Positions 40,434 to 51,689 of a DNA stretch of 64,000 nt are shown piece after piece. Every line of letters starts with the position of its first letter. Position 1 is the stretch's first letter. The position numbers were made by a program, and so were the translations under genes. The notes below the pieces were generated by a model. That model did no database searches. It was not told the origin of the DNA and worked only from the letters and a program-made list of their open reading frames with translations. This DNA comes from Aradus depressus (lineage: Eukaryota > Arthropoda > Insecta > Hemiptera > Aradidae): the NCBI GenBank assembly GCA_963662175.1, contig OY759218.1, positions 6,750,001 through 6,814,000 on the forward strand, read 5' to 3'.

Positions 40434-40760
40434 CAGTAGAGTACCGCTAATCCGGACTAGATGGGACCGGAACCCGTCCCGATCACCGAAGGCCCGGATT
40501 AAACGGAATTTGCTGTAAAATGCACATGATAAATATTTTAAAATATTTTATTTAAATATTAGCGTAAACATTTAGCGCGCTGTCTTCTTTGTTGGTATTT
40601 TTTCATTGTAGCCAACTGAAAAATTCAAGTCAAACCCTCTCTTTGAATTATTTTCGTACTTACCGCTCGCTAAATTAAATTTTTAGTTTACTAAATTTTA
40701 ATTAGATTTCTTTAAATCCCGTCCGGATTAAACAATGTCCGGATTAGCGGGACTCTACTG
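40434..40760. mobile_element. Pogo-like MITE (327 bp)
   Basis: Terminal inverted repeats CAGTAGAGTACCGCTAATCC and GGATTAGCGGGACTCTACTG (about 25 bp, extending into CCGGAC), flanked by TA on both sides (40432-40433, 40761-40762). These ends are those of Pogo/Tigger-type Tc1-mariner elements. Interior AT-rich, no transposase. Confidence 0.85.
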
Positions 40761-41027
40761 TACTTACAATCTGATCAAAAATATCTTCAAATAAAAGTTA
40801 TAAAAGAGTAGTACAAGGGGGCACATTTTATTTAAGGCTACCTTTCGAAGGTTTACGAGATACATGCTGAAAATCGTCCAGAAATAACTTCTTGAAACAG
40901 TTGTTTTAGATGTTTGTTTGATTTTTGTGAAAAAGGTTAGTCCTATCGAAAAAGTGATTCTTAGTGAAAATTCCCTCTAACGATTGGTCAGTGCTTTAAG
41001 GTCTGAAGAAAACTAACTTTCAATAAA

Positions 41028-41318
41028 GTGCCATATCGAAAAACTCCGACTGCTAACACAAATTTTAGGGTACTACTTGGAGGGTTTAGATATGAGTTTT
41101 GTCCTGAAAGTGCCTGCAGGCTCTGTACCTTAGATGAAAAGGACGACCTCATACACTTTTTGTTCTATTGTCCCTCTTTGTGTATCCCCAGGCAAACATT
41201 TCTCCACAATCATCTCACTAATAGACCAAAATTCGACACAGAACCAATTGTGCACTTTTTTTGTAATGTAAGTGTTGAAAAAATCAACAATTTATTTTTT
41301 ACTATAAGCATAAATTAA
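41028..41318 (+). pseudogene. LINE C-terminal fragment with zinc-binding motif
   Basis: Open frame to TAA at 41316-41318 with FRVLLGGFRYEFCPESACRL then C-x2-C and HFLFYCPSL (C..C..H..C), the pattern that ends many LINE ORF2 proteins. Upstream RT is missing, so it is 5'-truncated. Confidence 0.65.
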
Positions 41319-41429
41319 GAAAAATATAATTTTATTTATTGTTTATAAGATATATATATTTTTCTGGTTTATTTTTTATTTTTATGTTATGGCTACTACA
41401 ATTTTACTATTTATTATTTATTTTATTTT

Positions 41430-41800
41430 GTAGGTTTAGGTAAATAAACCCATTTGTTCTGTTATTCTCTTCATTTCCCTGTGAATCCAGTAAAATAATT
41501 TATATCTTTGGATTAGATTTAACATTAAAAAGAAACAAAAACAAGATGGCATTTCTTTAGTAAATTTAGAAGAAATCCAAATGAAAAATTTAATAATTGA
41601 AATTTTTTTAAATATGTGCACTTTCTTCAGAATTGCACGTCTTGAACTTTTGATATTTCTTTAGGGCCCTTTTCGGAAACTACAGTAGAAATCAAAATTT
41701 AATAGAAGACCAGCTACAATTTCTACAGGAAATGTGGTAATTTTATTATATTTATTATTTGTTTATTTATTATTAATTTTATTTATTGATTTTATTTTAC
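41430..41800 (-). repeat. Family Q repeat with decayed ORF
   Basis: Reversed relative to 59050-59430. Minus-strand translation shares ACATTTCCTGTAGAAATTGT-encoded FPVEIVA, LLLNF, SFRKGP, FIWISSK and MLNLIQRYKL, with stops. Unknown family. Confidence 0.6.
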
Positions 41801-41896
41801 ATAATTTTTTAATTATCACAGGGGATTTTATGTAATCAGTGAGAAATTCGATGTTCACTGGAATTCCATGTTTTTCGTTCCTTTGTTTTGTTGGTT

Positions 41897-42073
41897 CTTG
41901 TAACCCATGCCCGGGCTTCAACTACTATGTCTCATAGCCCACTTTCATCGTTCTCTGGGAATCCAAAATTTGGTTACCCAGGTTTAATTGTAGTTGGAGT
42001 CTTTAACGAGTACCTGATTTACTAACAGGCTCGAGACCGCCATTTAATATGCTCTCTAAAGGATGGTATGCTT
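41897..42073 (-). mobile_element. tRNA-derived SINE, diverged 3' part
   Basis: CCCATGCCCGGGCTTCAACTA, TTCTCTGGGAATCC, GTCTTTAACGAGTACCTGA, CAGGCTCGAGACCG. The most diverged copy in the window. Confidence 0.65.
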
Positions 42074-42945
42074 TTTTTTTTTTTCTTTTTTGCCTCAAGG
42101 ATAAAAGGTTTTTAAGTGTGATCGACAAAAACTATATTTTCATGCAAACACGTCCTGGATTGAATGACACAAAACGTGCTACAAAAAAACATGGGGCAAA
42201 ACCATGTACTTTTTCATCTCTAATTATTTATAATAAACTAAGTTTATGGTCCACTTCAGTTTCTAGTTTCCTGAGAAATGTAGAAACCTAAATGCAGCCC
42301 CAGCAGAATTTAATATAAAACTTCAAAAAATTAGGAGAGGAAATTGAATTACGATATCGTGGAAGTTTCACTTCAGAATGATGGAGCCCTGTCTGAAATC
42401 TTACAGCGAACCGAATTTAATAAAGAACATTCTTGGTAAGGGACAATTTTTCGATTGGTCAATTGTTTTAGCGTATTCGAGCAAACTAAAAAAATGGGTT
42501 TCGAAACATCATTTTAAGTCGATGTTCATTTTCGTTCTCGCAAACTGGGCGGCGTGATTTTTCCCGAGCAGTAACTGGTACCACAGCTAATATTATACAT
42601 AAATAGAAAGAAATAAAATTAGGATTTTCTTCTTCTAAATTTTTTTAATGTAATTTTGAAATCATTCTTGGAGAGAAGTATAGTCATTGAAGATATAAAT
42701 ATTAAAGAAGTTTAAAAAGGGTGGCTGCTACAGCTAGAAATAAAAGAGAAAAGAGAAGATGCTTTAATATTAATTTAATTTTCCAACATGCAGTGAAATA
42801 TTACAAGTTAGAGAAGCCTTCTGGTCCAGATATTATTTTTTAAAGGGAATTGTGAAGGAAATAAAGCCCGACTCGGGCGACCTAAGACAATTTTATTACA
42901 ATTAATTATAACCATTAGATCCGTACTTGACTGAATTTCAGTTAG
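42074..42945. other. Intron DNA with family N piece
   Basis: 42420-42580 resembles the start of family N (TTGGTAAGGGACAATTTTTCG, GTATTCGAGCAAAC, GCGGCGTGATTTTTC). Otherwise nothing recognised. Confidence 0.4.
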
Positions 42946-42949
42946 AACA

Positions 42950-43150
42950 AAAATGCGGTTCCATGGTTTTGTACGTATGGGGTCCCAACCTCTTAGGACA
43001 CTGACACGCTCTGTCGCAACAGAAAGCAGGCTCAAACAACAGTCTCAGCAACAGAAAGGAGACACATTAACAGAGGCACTAATCCTGGCAATAAGAATTT
43101 TTACATGGCACTCTTGCAACAGAAAGCAGGCTCAAACAACAGACAGAGAC
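42950..43150 (+). repeat. Dispersed CAACAGAAAGCAGGCTC repeat
   Basis: GCAACAGAAAGCAGGCTC followed by AAACAACAG occurs at about 43018 and 43107, separated by CACTAATCCTGGCAATAAGAA. The same words recur at 45270-45575. Confidence 0.6.
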
Positions 43151-43199
43151 AATGAAAAGGAGATATACATATACACTTTTGATAAATACGGGTAGGAGG

Positions 43200-44125
43200 C
43201 TATGTCCCCGGACACAAAAAAAACTTCTGATCCAATCAACTTGAGTTAGGAAAAAATACAGCTCTATGTCTCCTGACCGTACTTGAATTTTGAGAAAGAC
43301 CTGACTCAGGAAGACTTCGGGAGTCGAACTAAGCAACACTCTAGTTCTGTGGCGCCAGGTACACAGAAAAACTGAAACTTTGCCTTTCCTGACTCCAGTC
43401 CAGTCTGGATCCTCTGACACGTCACCCTTGGAGTGAAGATAATTATGTTAACCATCTACCTCTCTCCTCAGAATTTCTCTGAAGACATGAATTCTTTTCA
43501 TGTAGTAACATTATATTTTAGGATCTGATAGAAATTCATATTTCTTCCACATTCCCAATATCTGAATGACACATTTATGAAAAGCCACAATCTCTTTTCA
43601 CATTACTCCAAATTTCAGTTCGTAAACTTAATCTTCTCTTTTCTTAAACATGTTCGTGAAATCACGAAAGAAACGTTTATATATCTTCACTCTAATACAT
43701 CTTTTGTTTATTTGACATGAAAACAATTTGCTGCCACCTATATCTCATTAAGAATTTGAAATTATTGGAGGGACTGGGGGTGAAGGCGAGTCTGCCTTTA
43801 ATATTGTATTATATATGGCTAAGGCACCGCAGGATCTAGACGACTTGACTTTATCTGGACTGGAGTCAGGATTGAAAACGATTCAGTAGTTATTTATTTC
43901 ATATCACCACAGCCTCCTTGACTGGGCTTGAGAGAAATACAGTTCAATAATATTCTGTATACCCTGAGCAACTGGTTCCTAACAGGACTTGATTGGAGTA
44001 TTGAGAGTGACCTGACTAGTGGCGCTACAATAGAAAACTACTGAACCCTATTTTTTTTTCAACTCGAATCGAGTCAAGTGAAATCCAGATCATTCGACGT
44101 CTTACCCTCCTCCTGACTAGGATCC
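43200..44125. other. Unassigned intron DNA
   Basis: CCTGACTCCAGTCC (43400) and GGACTGGAGTCAGG (43857) are inverted matches and may be ends of an old element. No gene. Confidence 0.35.
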
Positions 44126-44130
44126 AGCCA

Positions 44131-44342
44131 TGAAACATGTCAGCTGGGGACCATCTCCGGGGGTTGAAATGTTAGGGATTCAGTGTTGACGAGACTTTCA
44201 TCCCTTCCCTGCTTCTTCCCTCCTTCCTTGGTCAAGAATCAGAAATGAAATGAAATGAGGGACTCCCAAGGACAGGCCCATCCTATTAGTTAGGCTCACC
44301 ACGGCCCATCCCCACCCTTACAACCCCAGCTGACATGTTTCA
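44131..44342. mobile_element. MITE with 19-bp perfect inverted ends
   Basis: TGAAACATGTCAGCTGGGG at 44131-44149 and its exact reverse complement at 44324-44342. Interior 174 bp without coding potential, 50 bp from a receptor exon. Confidence 0.75.
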
Positions 44343-44392
44343 TCGGCACTACTGTAGATGGTTAGTACAGGCTACTAATCGGCTGTACTTAC

Positions 44393-44552
44393 ATTGGATC
44401 CTGAGATGAAGGTACTGGCTCTTGGATTCTCCCTGTATGTTAGAAGCTTGGCAGAGATAAAGTCCACTGTTTTGCCTTGTAATCTTCTGGAGCACTAGAC
44501 TCTGGTTGATAAGAATGAGTCGAGCAGAAACATTGTGATTTAGTACTTCTCC
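44393..44552 (-). CDS. side-like: Sidestep-like receptor, Ig-domain exon (second half)
   Basis: Acceptor GTTTTTTCAG before 44552 and donor ATCCAAT|GTAAGT at 44393/44392. The product GEVLNHNVSARLILINQSLV and LQKITRQNSGLYLCQASNIQ supplies the second cysteine of the Ig domain begun in 54891-55021; SLVLQ..TR..SG.Y.CQA is typical of the family. Enters in phase 0, leaves in phase 1. Confidence 0.9.
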
Positions 44553-44944
44553 CTGAAAAAACAAAAAAAAACAGACTAAATTGTCATATTCTGAGGCACT
44601 TGACCAAAGTCGACACACCGAATAGCTCCCAAGCCGGTGGCTGATTGAAAAAACTTACAGAGGAAACATTTTGTGCAGAATATTACGGGCCTTAATTTGG
44701 TTCTGGTACATTTTCCCAGTTTCAGGGACGAGCTTTAGAACAAATGAAAGAAACCATCCACAGAATAAAAAGTTCAAGTCAAAACTTAGAACTAAAAAAG
44801 AAAATTTAATTTCGAGCAAAACATTATGTTTTTTTTTTTTTTTATTTTGCTCAATCACTTGATTAGAACTCAAAAAACATAAAAATGAAATTGGACAGAA
44901 GTTGTAGAGAACACAATTTTGAAGGCTTCGGTTATCTCGATATT

Positions 44945-44961
44945 GGGGGGGGGGGGGGGGG
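44945..44961. repeat. Poly(G) run of 17
   Basis: Uninterrupted G run followed by AGGAGGGAGGGAGGGGG. Confidence 0.9.
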
Positions 44962-45269
44962 AGGAGGGAGGGAGGGGGCTTTGTAAAAAGGCGTTGTTTA
45001 TAATCTTAAAGGTTTCAGAATATGATAATTAACATTGTTTGCAGAGATATTGTGAAACACTTATTAAAAAATAAAGAACAACGTATTTTTTATTTTAACT
45101 GGAACTACGTTCTCATGTTTAATTTACTGTAGGCCGGAATAGTTGTACATATTGGACAAAGGGGGATCTTTGAGAGGTGGGACTGGGCGAAGCATTGATA
45201 AACGGGAGGGGAATTCAGAGCCATCTGGCATGTAAAACAGAGCATGCTACATCAGTAATGTTGATTTAC

Positions 45270-45575
45270 ACCAGGTCGGGTATTGTCTGGGGAGGAGGCA
45301 TACAACAGACAAAGACAACAGAAATGAGACTCACACAACAGGCAGACACACTAATCCTGGCGATTAGAATCAATACCTGGGGGCCTCGTAACAGAAGGCA
45401 GGCCACACACAACAGACACAGACAACTGAAAGCAGGCTAAAACAACAGACTCAGACAAGGGAACATAACTAATAAACAGACACACATAACTGTTAAATAG
45501 ACGCACATCTGGCAATCAAAACAGAACATGGGGCTCTCGCAACAGAAAGCAGGCTAGAAAAACAGACTAGGTGTT
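45270..45575 (+). repeat. Dispersed CAACAGAAAGCAGGCTC repeat, second locus
   Basis: ACAACAGACAAAGACAACAG, CACTAATCCTGGCGATTAGAA, TCGTAACAGAAGGCAGGC and TCTCGCAACAGAAAGCAGGC occur in loose tandem. Confidence 0.6.
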
Positions 45576-45587
45576 TATATATAGAAG

Positions 45588-45760
45588 TAGACCTATTAGT
45601 CATTTTCAATAATGGAAGATTCTGATTGACAGAAGGAATATTTAACATGAAGAATATATGACTTATTGTTACTGATGTTGGGAGTGTCTGTAATAGTTAT
45701 TTCTAAAAAGACAAATAGATAAATGGGAGAAGTGATGCCGTAATAATATATTATACATTG
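45588..45760 (+). repeat. Family F half copy
   Basis: TTCTGATTGACAGAAGGAAT, ACTGATGTTGGGAGTGTC, AATGGGAGAAGTGATGCCGT and AATAATATATTATAC match the right arm of 4597-4690. The left arm is missing. Confidence 0.6.
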
Positions 45761-45784
45761 TTGTGTATTGAACTTCGCCCTTAT

Positions 45785-46316
45785 GTAACTAAGTCTGTCT
45801 GTGTGTGTATGTCTGTGAACACAATAACTCCCGATACAATTGATGTATCGATACGAAATTTTATATTTGTGTCCAGAACCCTCGGACTATAAGGACGACA
45901 CCTATTGATATTCATCCAAATCGGCCAAAGGGAAGGGGGAGACGCTTAATACAAAATCTCTTATAACTGCCGTTGTAAACGATATATTGACCCAAAATTT
46001 CATATGTAAATTCAAAACCCTATTCAGGGAACACCTATTAATTTTCAGTGGAATCAGCCACAGAGGAAGGGCTCGACTCAAATACCCTAATAACTGTCGA
46101 AGTAATGAATGTATCGACACAAAATTTAGTAGAGGATTCAGGATTAATTAAATCGTGCTGGAGAAGTAGATACATTACCGGTGATTCACCGATTTTTTTT
46201 TAAATCTTTGAATTCAGGGGTCGGAAACTATGAAATTCTTGTGAAAACTTCACATCGAATTTTTGACGGATTACATAACTATTCTAATATAGTACATAAG
46301 CTGAAGAAGTAAAAAA
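45785..46316 (+). repeat. Family M element, plus orientation, well preserved
   Basis: TCTGTCTGTGTGTGTATG, three internal units (AACTCCCGATACAATTGATG, AACTGCCGTTGTAAACG, AACTGTCGAAGTAATGAATG; spaced about 130 bp), ACCGGTGATTCACCGA, T-run, TTCAGGGGTCGGAAAC and the right end TTGACGGATTACATAAC. Confidence 0.72.
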
Positions 46317-46319
46317 AAA

Positions 46320-46655
46320 TTCTATGAGGTGTGAAAATTATTTTGTTATGAACTTTTTTTCTACCTAACCGGTTCCGTTAACATTTCCATCCAAATACCT
46401 ACATTATTTCATAATAAGATTTATTTGGTAAGTATGCATAAAATGGAACTTAATTTTGAGTTTGGTATGTATTTCATATGATTATTATCCTGTTTCTACC
46501 TATTGTTGCTTCAGCACTTGCAGTCAACATTCCTGACATATTTTGCAGATGTAATGACTTTTGGGACATTCTTAGAAGAGTCAAATTTCCTTAAGTCAGT
46601 GGCGTAGGCAGACACATATATCGAGGGGGAAGGCAACTAAATTGTTGAGGTGTTT
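46320..46655. other. Unassigned intron DNA
   Basis: CAGTGGCGTAGGCAGAC at about 46597 looks like one hAT-type end without a partner. Otherwise nothing. Confidence 0.35.
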
Positions 46656-46659
46656 TTAC

Positions 46660-47250
46660 ATTCCTTGGGTTGCTATATCTTTGGTCATATTGCCCCTATC
46701 TCAAATTTAAAGCCACGAAAAGCGAATGGAACATTTTTGGTAAGGATTCATTTTTCGATAGGACTAACCGTTTTCGAGTAAATCAAGCAAACATTAAAAA
46801 AACAATTGGGTTGAAAAACGTCATTTTAGGACGGTTTTTGGTATGTATGTGGCAAACCGGGCGACCTGCAAGCAATCGTAATGCATATGAAATGTGCACT
46901 TCAGTTTTCTCTACAACTTTTATTTGAAAAGATTTTTGATTAGGTCATAAATATAAGCGGTATCCTATCAAATATATTTAAGGCCCAAAGTAAAGTGGTC
47001 TCAATTTTCCTCCGATTTCGATCTCAATCTAAGTTGTCAGTCACATGTGAAATCTGCATTCCAATTTTCAACTTCATAGCTACTGTCATTTTTGAGTTAG
47101 AGGGCTCACAAAGTTTCCAATCACAACTCACACAGACAGACATCAACGCGAAAATGGTCAAAACGTTTTCAGGGGACCTTGAGGTTTGAAATTCCGTTGA
47201 AAACTCGATCTCAGATTTTCACAGGATTACAATACTTACTTCCTTAAATA
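46660..47250 (+). repeat. Family N dispersed repeat
   Basis: Runs parallel to 17980-18520 from the CCGGGCGACCTGC word to TACTTCCTTAAATAAT and extends further left (TTTTTCGATAGGACTAACCG). Confidence 0.65.
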
Positions 47251-47264
47251 ATTTTAATATTTTT

Positions 47265-48060
47265 TTATTTATTTCCGTTAATCATAATATCGTAATAGGC
47301 TGCGTCTATAAGAATATTACATTAAAGTAGCTTACAATTTAGATACATAAACAGATATTAACCCTTAGAGTCTGACTCACATGGATTAGAGTTAACAATA
47401 CTACTAAAAATTATTGCATAGCCGCCTGGAATTTAGATTATAGATTTGAACTAGTTTCAGAATTATATTATTAATAATATATAAACAGGAAGTTTAGTTT
47501 TTTTAAAGGATCATTTAAGTTAATTTTGTAAATTACTGCACTTCTATTTGAATTTTTTTATTTTGTCACTTTTATATACTTGTATTATCGAGTAGAAATA
47601 GAAGAGATAACCCCTCAGACGTTCAATTTGACCATGAGTATTGTCTGACAATAATATTATTATTATTATTGTACATCTGTAAAAAGAAAAGTAAATAAAG
47701 ACCTTTATTATTATTATTATTACTACTAAAAAGTAAAAAGAAATGAATAAATAAATAAATACTTAAAATATGAGTACGAAAATAATAATTATATACAGTA
47801 GATAAAGTATATAATAAATACAGTGGATAATTTTTTTAAATTTAATTAAAATTAAGCTAATAACTTTTTTGATAACTTTTCCCGAAATGTATTTTTCACG
47901 ACGACATCCTCTGGTCATAATGTGCGAAATTAAAAAAAAAAAAGAAAAAAAATATTATTATAAAATATAAATGTATTACATATAAATAAATAAATAAAAT
48001 GCTAATAAAAATACATAAAAGAGAAAAACAAGAAAAATAAATTAGTAGGTATATAAATAA
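47265..48060 (-). repeat. Family R element(s), minus orientation
   Basis: ATTTCCGTTAATCATAATAT, CAGATATTAACCCTTAGAG, TAAATACAGTGGATAAT, then GACGACATCCTCTGGTCATA and ATGTGCGAAATT at 47900-47935. A (TTA)n tract at about 47655-47725 interrupts. Confidence 0.55.
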
Positions 48061-48064
48061 TAAA

Positions 48065-49090
48065 AAATAATGATTAAAACGAAGATTGGACAGACCTTAA
48101 AGAAGGTTATCTATGCAGGAACTCTGCCAAAAAAAATATAAAATGATAGCTATGTATCCAATAATGTTTTTGAATATAAAAAACTATTTTTATTATTATT
48201 TATTATTAAGTCTTTATTTATTTATAAACAAAGTTCAGTTATACTAATAATTTGAAAATCAAAAATCTTATACCAAAGACGACCTCTTGGTCAGATGACC
48301 GTCAGAGTGTAGTCGTCATAATTTACAAATAAAGAAAAAATTAAGTACATCTATCACTTAGCGTTCAAGTACAGAACAACAAAATATAATTACAACTTGT
48401 TTTAAAAATAAAATTATATCTTCGCCTAATTACATAATACATTTTATTTACGATCAAGAAAGGATCTTATCAATATAGATATATATCTTTGACATTTAAA
48501 ATTTAAATCAAAATAATCATCTTCTGGTTCGGTATACTAATATTAATTTCAGATATTAGTTGTGAATCATAGGATTTGAGCCTAGTTATAATAAATGTTA
48601 TTTAGGGTATTATTATATTATTATCTTGACAATAAGAATTAATAGACTTCATAATAATTAATATAAATTAAATCTAAAATACAGCAATAATCTATCACCA
48701 ATAGTAACAAAAGGTAAGCTCGCCAGATAAATCACCCTTCGTTCAACCATTGAGGATGGCTAAATTAAAATTGTTTAGTAAGTCTAAAAGTTTGGTACCT
48801 TTCGAATTTATGCATCCGTCTTTAGATTCTCTGCTCAGATTGCCAACCGCACAGAAAGATTGCGAACTCTTTTTAGATAATTTTCAACAGTTTTAGCTCT
48901 GCTGTCTTCCACATCTTTCTTTAATTCTAAGCGAAATGTTTTAAATTGCTCAATTATATTCAATTTCATTGTTCCTTTGTTTTTATACAACTATTTTACT
49001 TGTTCTTCTATTTTTATATTATAGTAAATGACTAACAACTATTAAATCATTATATTGTACATGTTAACATAAATCGTATTAATATAATTA
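48065..49090. other. AT-rich intron DNA
   Basis: No gene and no assigned family. Short open frames only. Confidence 0.45.
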
Positions 49091-49092
49091 AT

Positions 49093-49603
49093 ACTCTTTG
49101 CCTTGGCTCACCAGAAAGCATGGGGAGGTGAATTACCCAGGGCAGCAACAACACCAGACTGCCCCGCGTGCCTTGGTGAGACGGAGTCGGCGGAGCATGT
49201 CCTCCTCAAATGCCCCAGATTTGAGGAGGGAAGGAAAAATCTGGAGTGCAGCATGGGCGCCCCACTGACTGCTACCAGTTACGTGGACGCTATGCTGCGC
49301 TCCCAGGAGTCGTGGGATGAAGGCTGCGATTTTGCAGCGCTCATCATGGGCGGGTTGGCCCTTCAGGAGAGGGCTGACAAGGAACAGTAGCGGTAATAAA
49401 ACAGAAGAAGGGGCGTTACCAGCCACCCTTCCTCCCTTCCGCGAAGTAATGACAGACCGTCAGTTCCGCGGAAGGGAATCAGGATCGGCAAGGAGGGGGT
49501 TTTAGTGGGTATGGTGATGGTGAACCGTCTCGAGTCCCACACTATCCAGGGCTACCTTCCCTGGATGTGCGTCACAGCATTTCCCCCTCCAATGCAAAAA
49601 AAG

Positions 49604-49635
<32 letters not shown>

Positions 49636-49637
49636 TT
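49093..49637 (+). mobile_element. 5'-truncated LINE insertion with poly(A) and target duplication
   Basis: ACTCTTT stands at 49093-49099 and again at 49631-49637. Between them is GC-rich DNA encoding a LINE C-terminus (to TAG at 49388-49390), a 3' UTR of about 200 bp and an A-tract at 49596-49630. The abrupt base-composition change and the duplication define a retroposition event. R1/LOA/Jockey-type by its C-terminal motif. Confidence 0.82.
49103..49390 (+). CDS. LINE ORF2 C-terminus (partial)
   Basis: Carries CPACLGETESAEHVLLKCPR, a C-x2-C-x8-H-x4-C zinc-binding motif that ends R1/Jockey-type ORF2 proteins, followed by an acidic helix-like tail ending ERADKEQ. No stop within, so this is a recent copy, but RT and endonuclease are lacking. 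Confidence 0.75.
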   Translation: MAHQKAWGGELPRAATTPDCPACLGETESAEHVLLKCPRFEEGRKNLECSMGAPLTATSYVDAMLRSQESWDEGCDFAALIMGGLALQERADKEQ

Positions 49638-49639
49638 TT

Positions 49640-50050
49640 TATTTGAGAAACGGAAATTTGCTATAAATCAAAACTGATTGTTTCCAATAAATAAACGAGA
49701 GAATTGTAAACAGTTCCTTAGTTCAAGTAAACAATAAACAGATGACTTACTATTAGTAAACAACAGCTGTATTACCGGACGGGTGTAGCTATCCCCTCCA
49801 CTCACCACTACTGTATCCAAGTCTCGCTCCTTCAATAAAACCACAAATCTTCCACTTTAATTTTCTGGCAAACGGCTCGGTGAATTTTTCTGTAATTTTA
49901 CTGTATTAAGCCAACTACTATTCACAAGTTATAATGAAAAAAATTGAGTTTCAAATCAGTCTAGAACACTATTTCATCAAGAGAACTACGAGAGAAAAGT
50001 TCACCCTACAAACTCTCACAGACGACCGATTTTTTTATTTATTTTATTTT
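49640..50050. other. Unassigned intron DNA
   Basis: No feature recognised. Confidence 0.3.
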
Positions 50051-50055
50051 TTATT

Positions 50056-50390
50056 TTATTTCGTTATTTTTGAACAATGAGAAAAAAGTTCCTTTACCGA
50101 ATAGAAGGTTTCCTCTAGCATAAATGTTTTTAGTTGAATTTTAAATTTTCTTACTATTTCAACTGTCTTCAAGAAGTGGGGAAGGGCATTGAAGAAATTA
50201 ATTCCTTTATGAGTTATACTTTTTACAAAAAGAGAGGAGCAATTTTTAGTTATTCCAAAATCATCTTTCTTCCTGGTATCGTAATCATGACTAGTATTGT
50301 TAAGAGGGGAAATATTTTTATTTTTCCTAATAACCATTAAAGTTTCATATAGGTATAAGAAAGTCAAAATAAAAAAAAATAACATTATAT
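50056..50390 (-). pseudogene. CR1/L2-like LINE C-terminal fragment
   Basis: Minus-strand frame with HDYDTRKKDDFGITKN, then FVKSITHKGINFFNALPHFL, FKIQLKTFMLEETFYSVKEL and a stop. The order TR(n)K, N.LP, FK..LK..L, FYS..E is the usual end of CR1/L2/Rex-type ORF2. The reading frame is intact for about 100 codons; upstream RT is missing. Confidence 0.62.
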
Positions 50391-50545
50391 AAAGTTATAA
50401 AATTACTTAACCCCCACAATCTTTTTTTATACATCTTCGAGAACCTGTCCAAGAGAAATGCGAGAGAAACGAGGCTGGGGGATTCCAGGGGGACGGAGAC
50501 CCCTACGAGTTAGGCGGCCGAAGTACAACAATTAGTTAGTTATTA

Positions 50546-51226
50546 TGACTTATGCCCGGGCTTTATCTACGAGGTCATGTCGCCTACTATCAGAGCACTC
50601 TTTCACTGTTCACTCTGGTGGACATGAGCCCGAAACTACGGTGGGAGTCCTAAATTTTGCCTACCCTAAATTTTTGCTGCAATGCTTCTTGTGAAGTTTT
50701 GTTTCGATTTTATTTATTGTATTTATTCTGTTCTTTTTTTTTTTTTACAATTTTAAATTATTAATTATTGAGGTGTCTTTTCCACGCGCAGCTTGATAAT
50801 TCTCAGCTGTAAAATTGCATGTGGAATCAATGCAGCTGATCATATTTTTATTTTACCTAATAGAGGGATATACAGCTTCAGTTTCACTAGAATGAGTACT
50901 ATTTCACTTGCTGTACTACAAAATCAATAATATCTGTTGTTCATATTTCATTTATTAATATTAAAAATGAGGCTTCTAGAATCAAAGTGTACAATTTCCA
51001 CTAATTATACGTCAAGTTGAAATTGATTTACATAATAATATTATGTACATATATTATATGACCGCATTCTAATGATTCTATATAAAATTGTCCCATCCGA
51101 AGGACGGCGTGCTTAAGTTTATTTTACCTCCCAGATAAAATAAACTAAGGGCCTCGGTCGGGTTTCAAACCCACGATCTTGAGCTCAGAAGACAAGCATG
51201 CATACCACTGAGCTACCGGCGTCCTC
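50546..51226 (-). mobile_element. tRNA-derived SINE split by about 410 bp
   Basis: The 3' part lies at 50546-50677 (GACTTATGCCCGGGC ... CCTACCCTAAATTTTTG) and the tRNA-like head at 51092-51226 (CCCATCCGAAGGACGG ... ACTGAGCTACCGGCG), same orientation. About 70 bases of the SINE between the halves are gone. The intervening AT-rich segment is unrelated. Confidence 0.75.
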
Positions 51227-51244
51227 AACTGTTAGTTAAACTGT

Positions 51245-51345
51245 TGAATATTAGCGCAAACGGTAGATTGGTTTTGGAGGGGGAGCGAAAAGTTAATAGA
51301 TTAATTCGTTCTGGGGAAGCACATTGCCAGTGATTAACCAACGAT
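51245..51345 (+). repeat. Family M fragment
   Basis: TTAGCGCAAACGGTAGATTG, CTGGGGAAGCACATTGCCAG, TGATTAACCAACG. Confidence 0.6.
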
Positions 51346-51685
51346 TATTTTTTCTTCTTATTTTCAACCTACGCAATGCAACTGTTTCTGACCGTCTAGG
51401 AAGTGGGTAGATTTCAATGAATGACGTGGTTGGTTAGTCTAGAAATTGGTCTACCCCGCCCAGAGGCAGAGGATGTCTGGAAATAAAGAGATGTCATCTC
51501 CAGGGAGGTCTCTGATAAAGGAGTGAGTGAACACAACACAATTAGCGATGTAGTGAGGAGCACAATACAGACCAAGTTGGAGCCACAGATCACAGCAGTA
51601 CAGGCAGTACACCTCTACAGATCTACATCAACTCAACCTTCCACCCTAACTTCATCAGCCGGCACCCATGGGTACACATTATGTA
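51346..51685. other. Unassigned GC-richer segment
   Basis: 51515-51715 has an open plus frame of about 65 codons rich in Thr/Ser/Gln without known motif. Could be an old retroelement piece. Confidence 0.3.
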
Positions 51686-51689
51686 TCAA

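Noticed and set aside
40434..40760. Possible regulatory region because of high conservation of its ends
   Set aside because: Ends are pogo-type inverted repeats with TA target sites: MITE.
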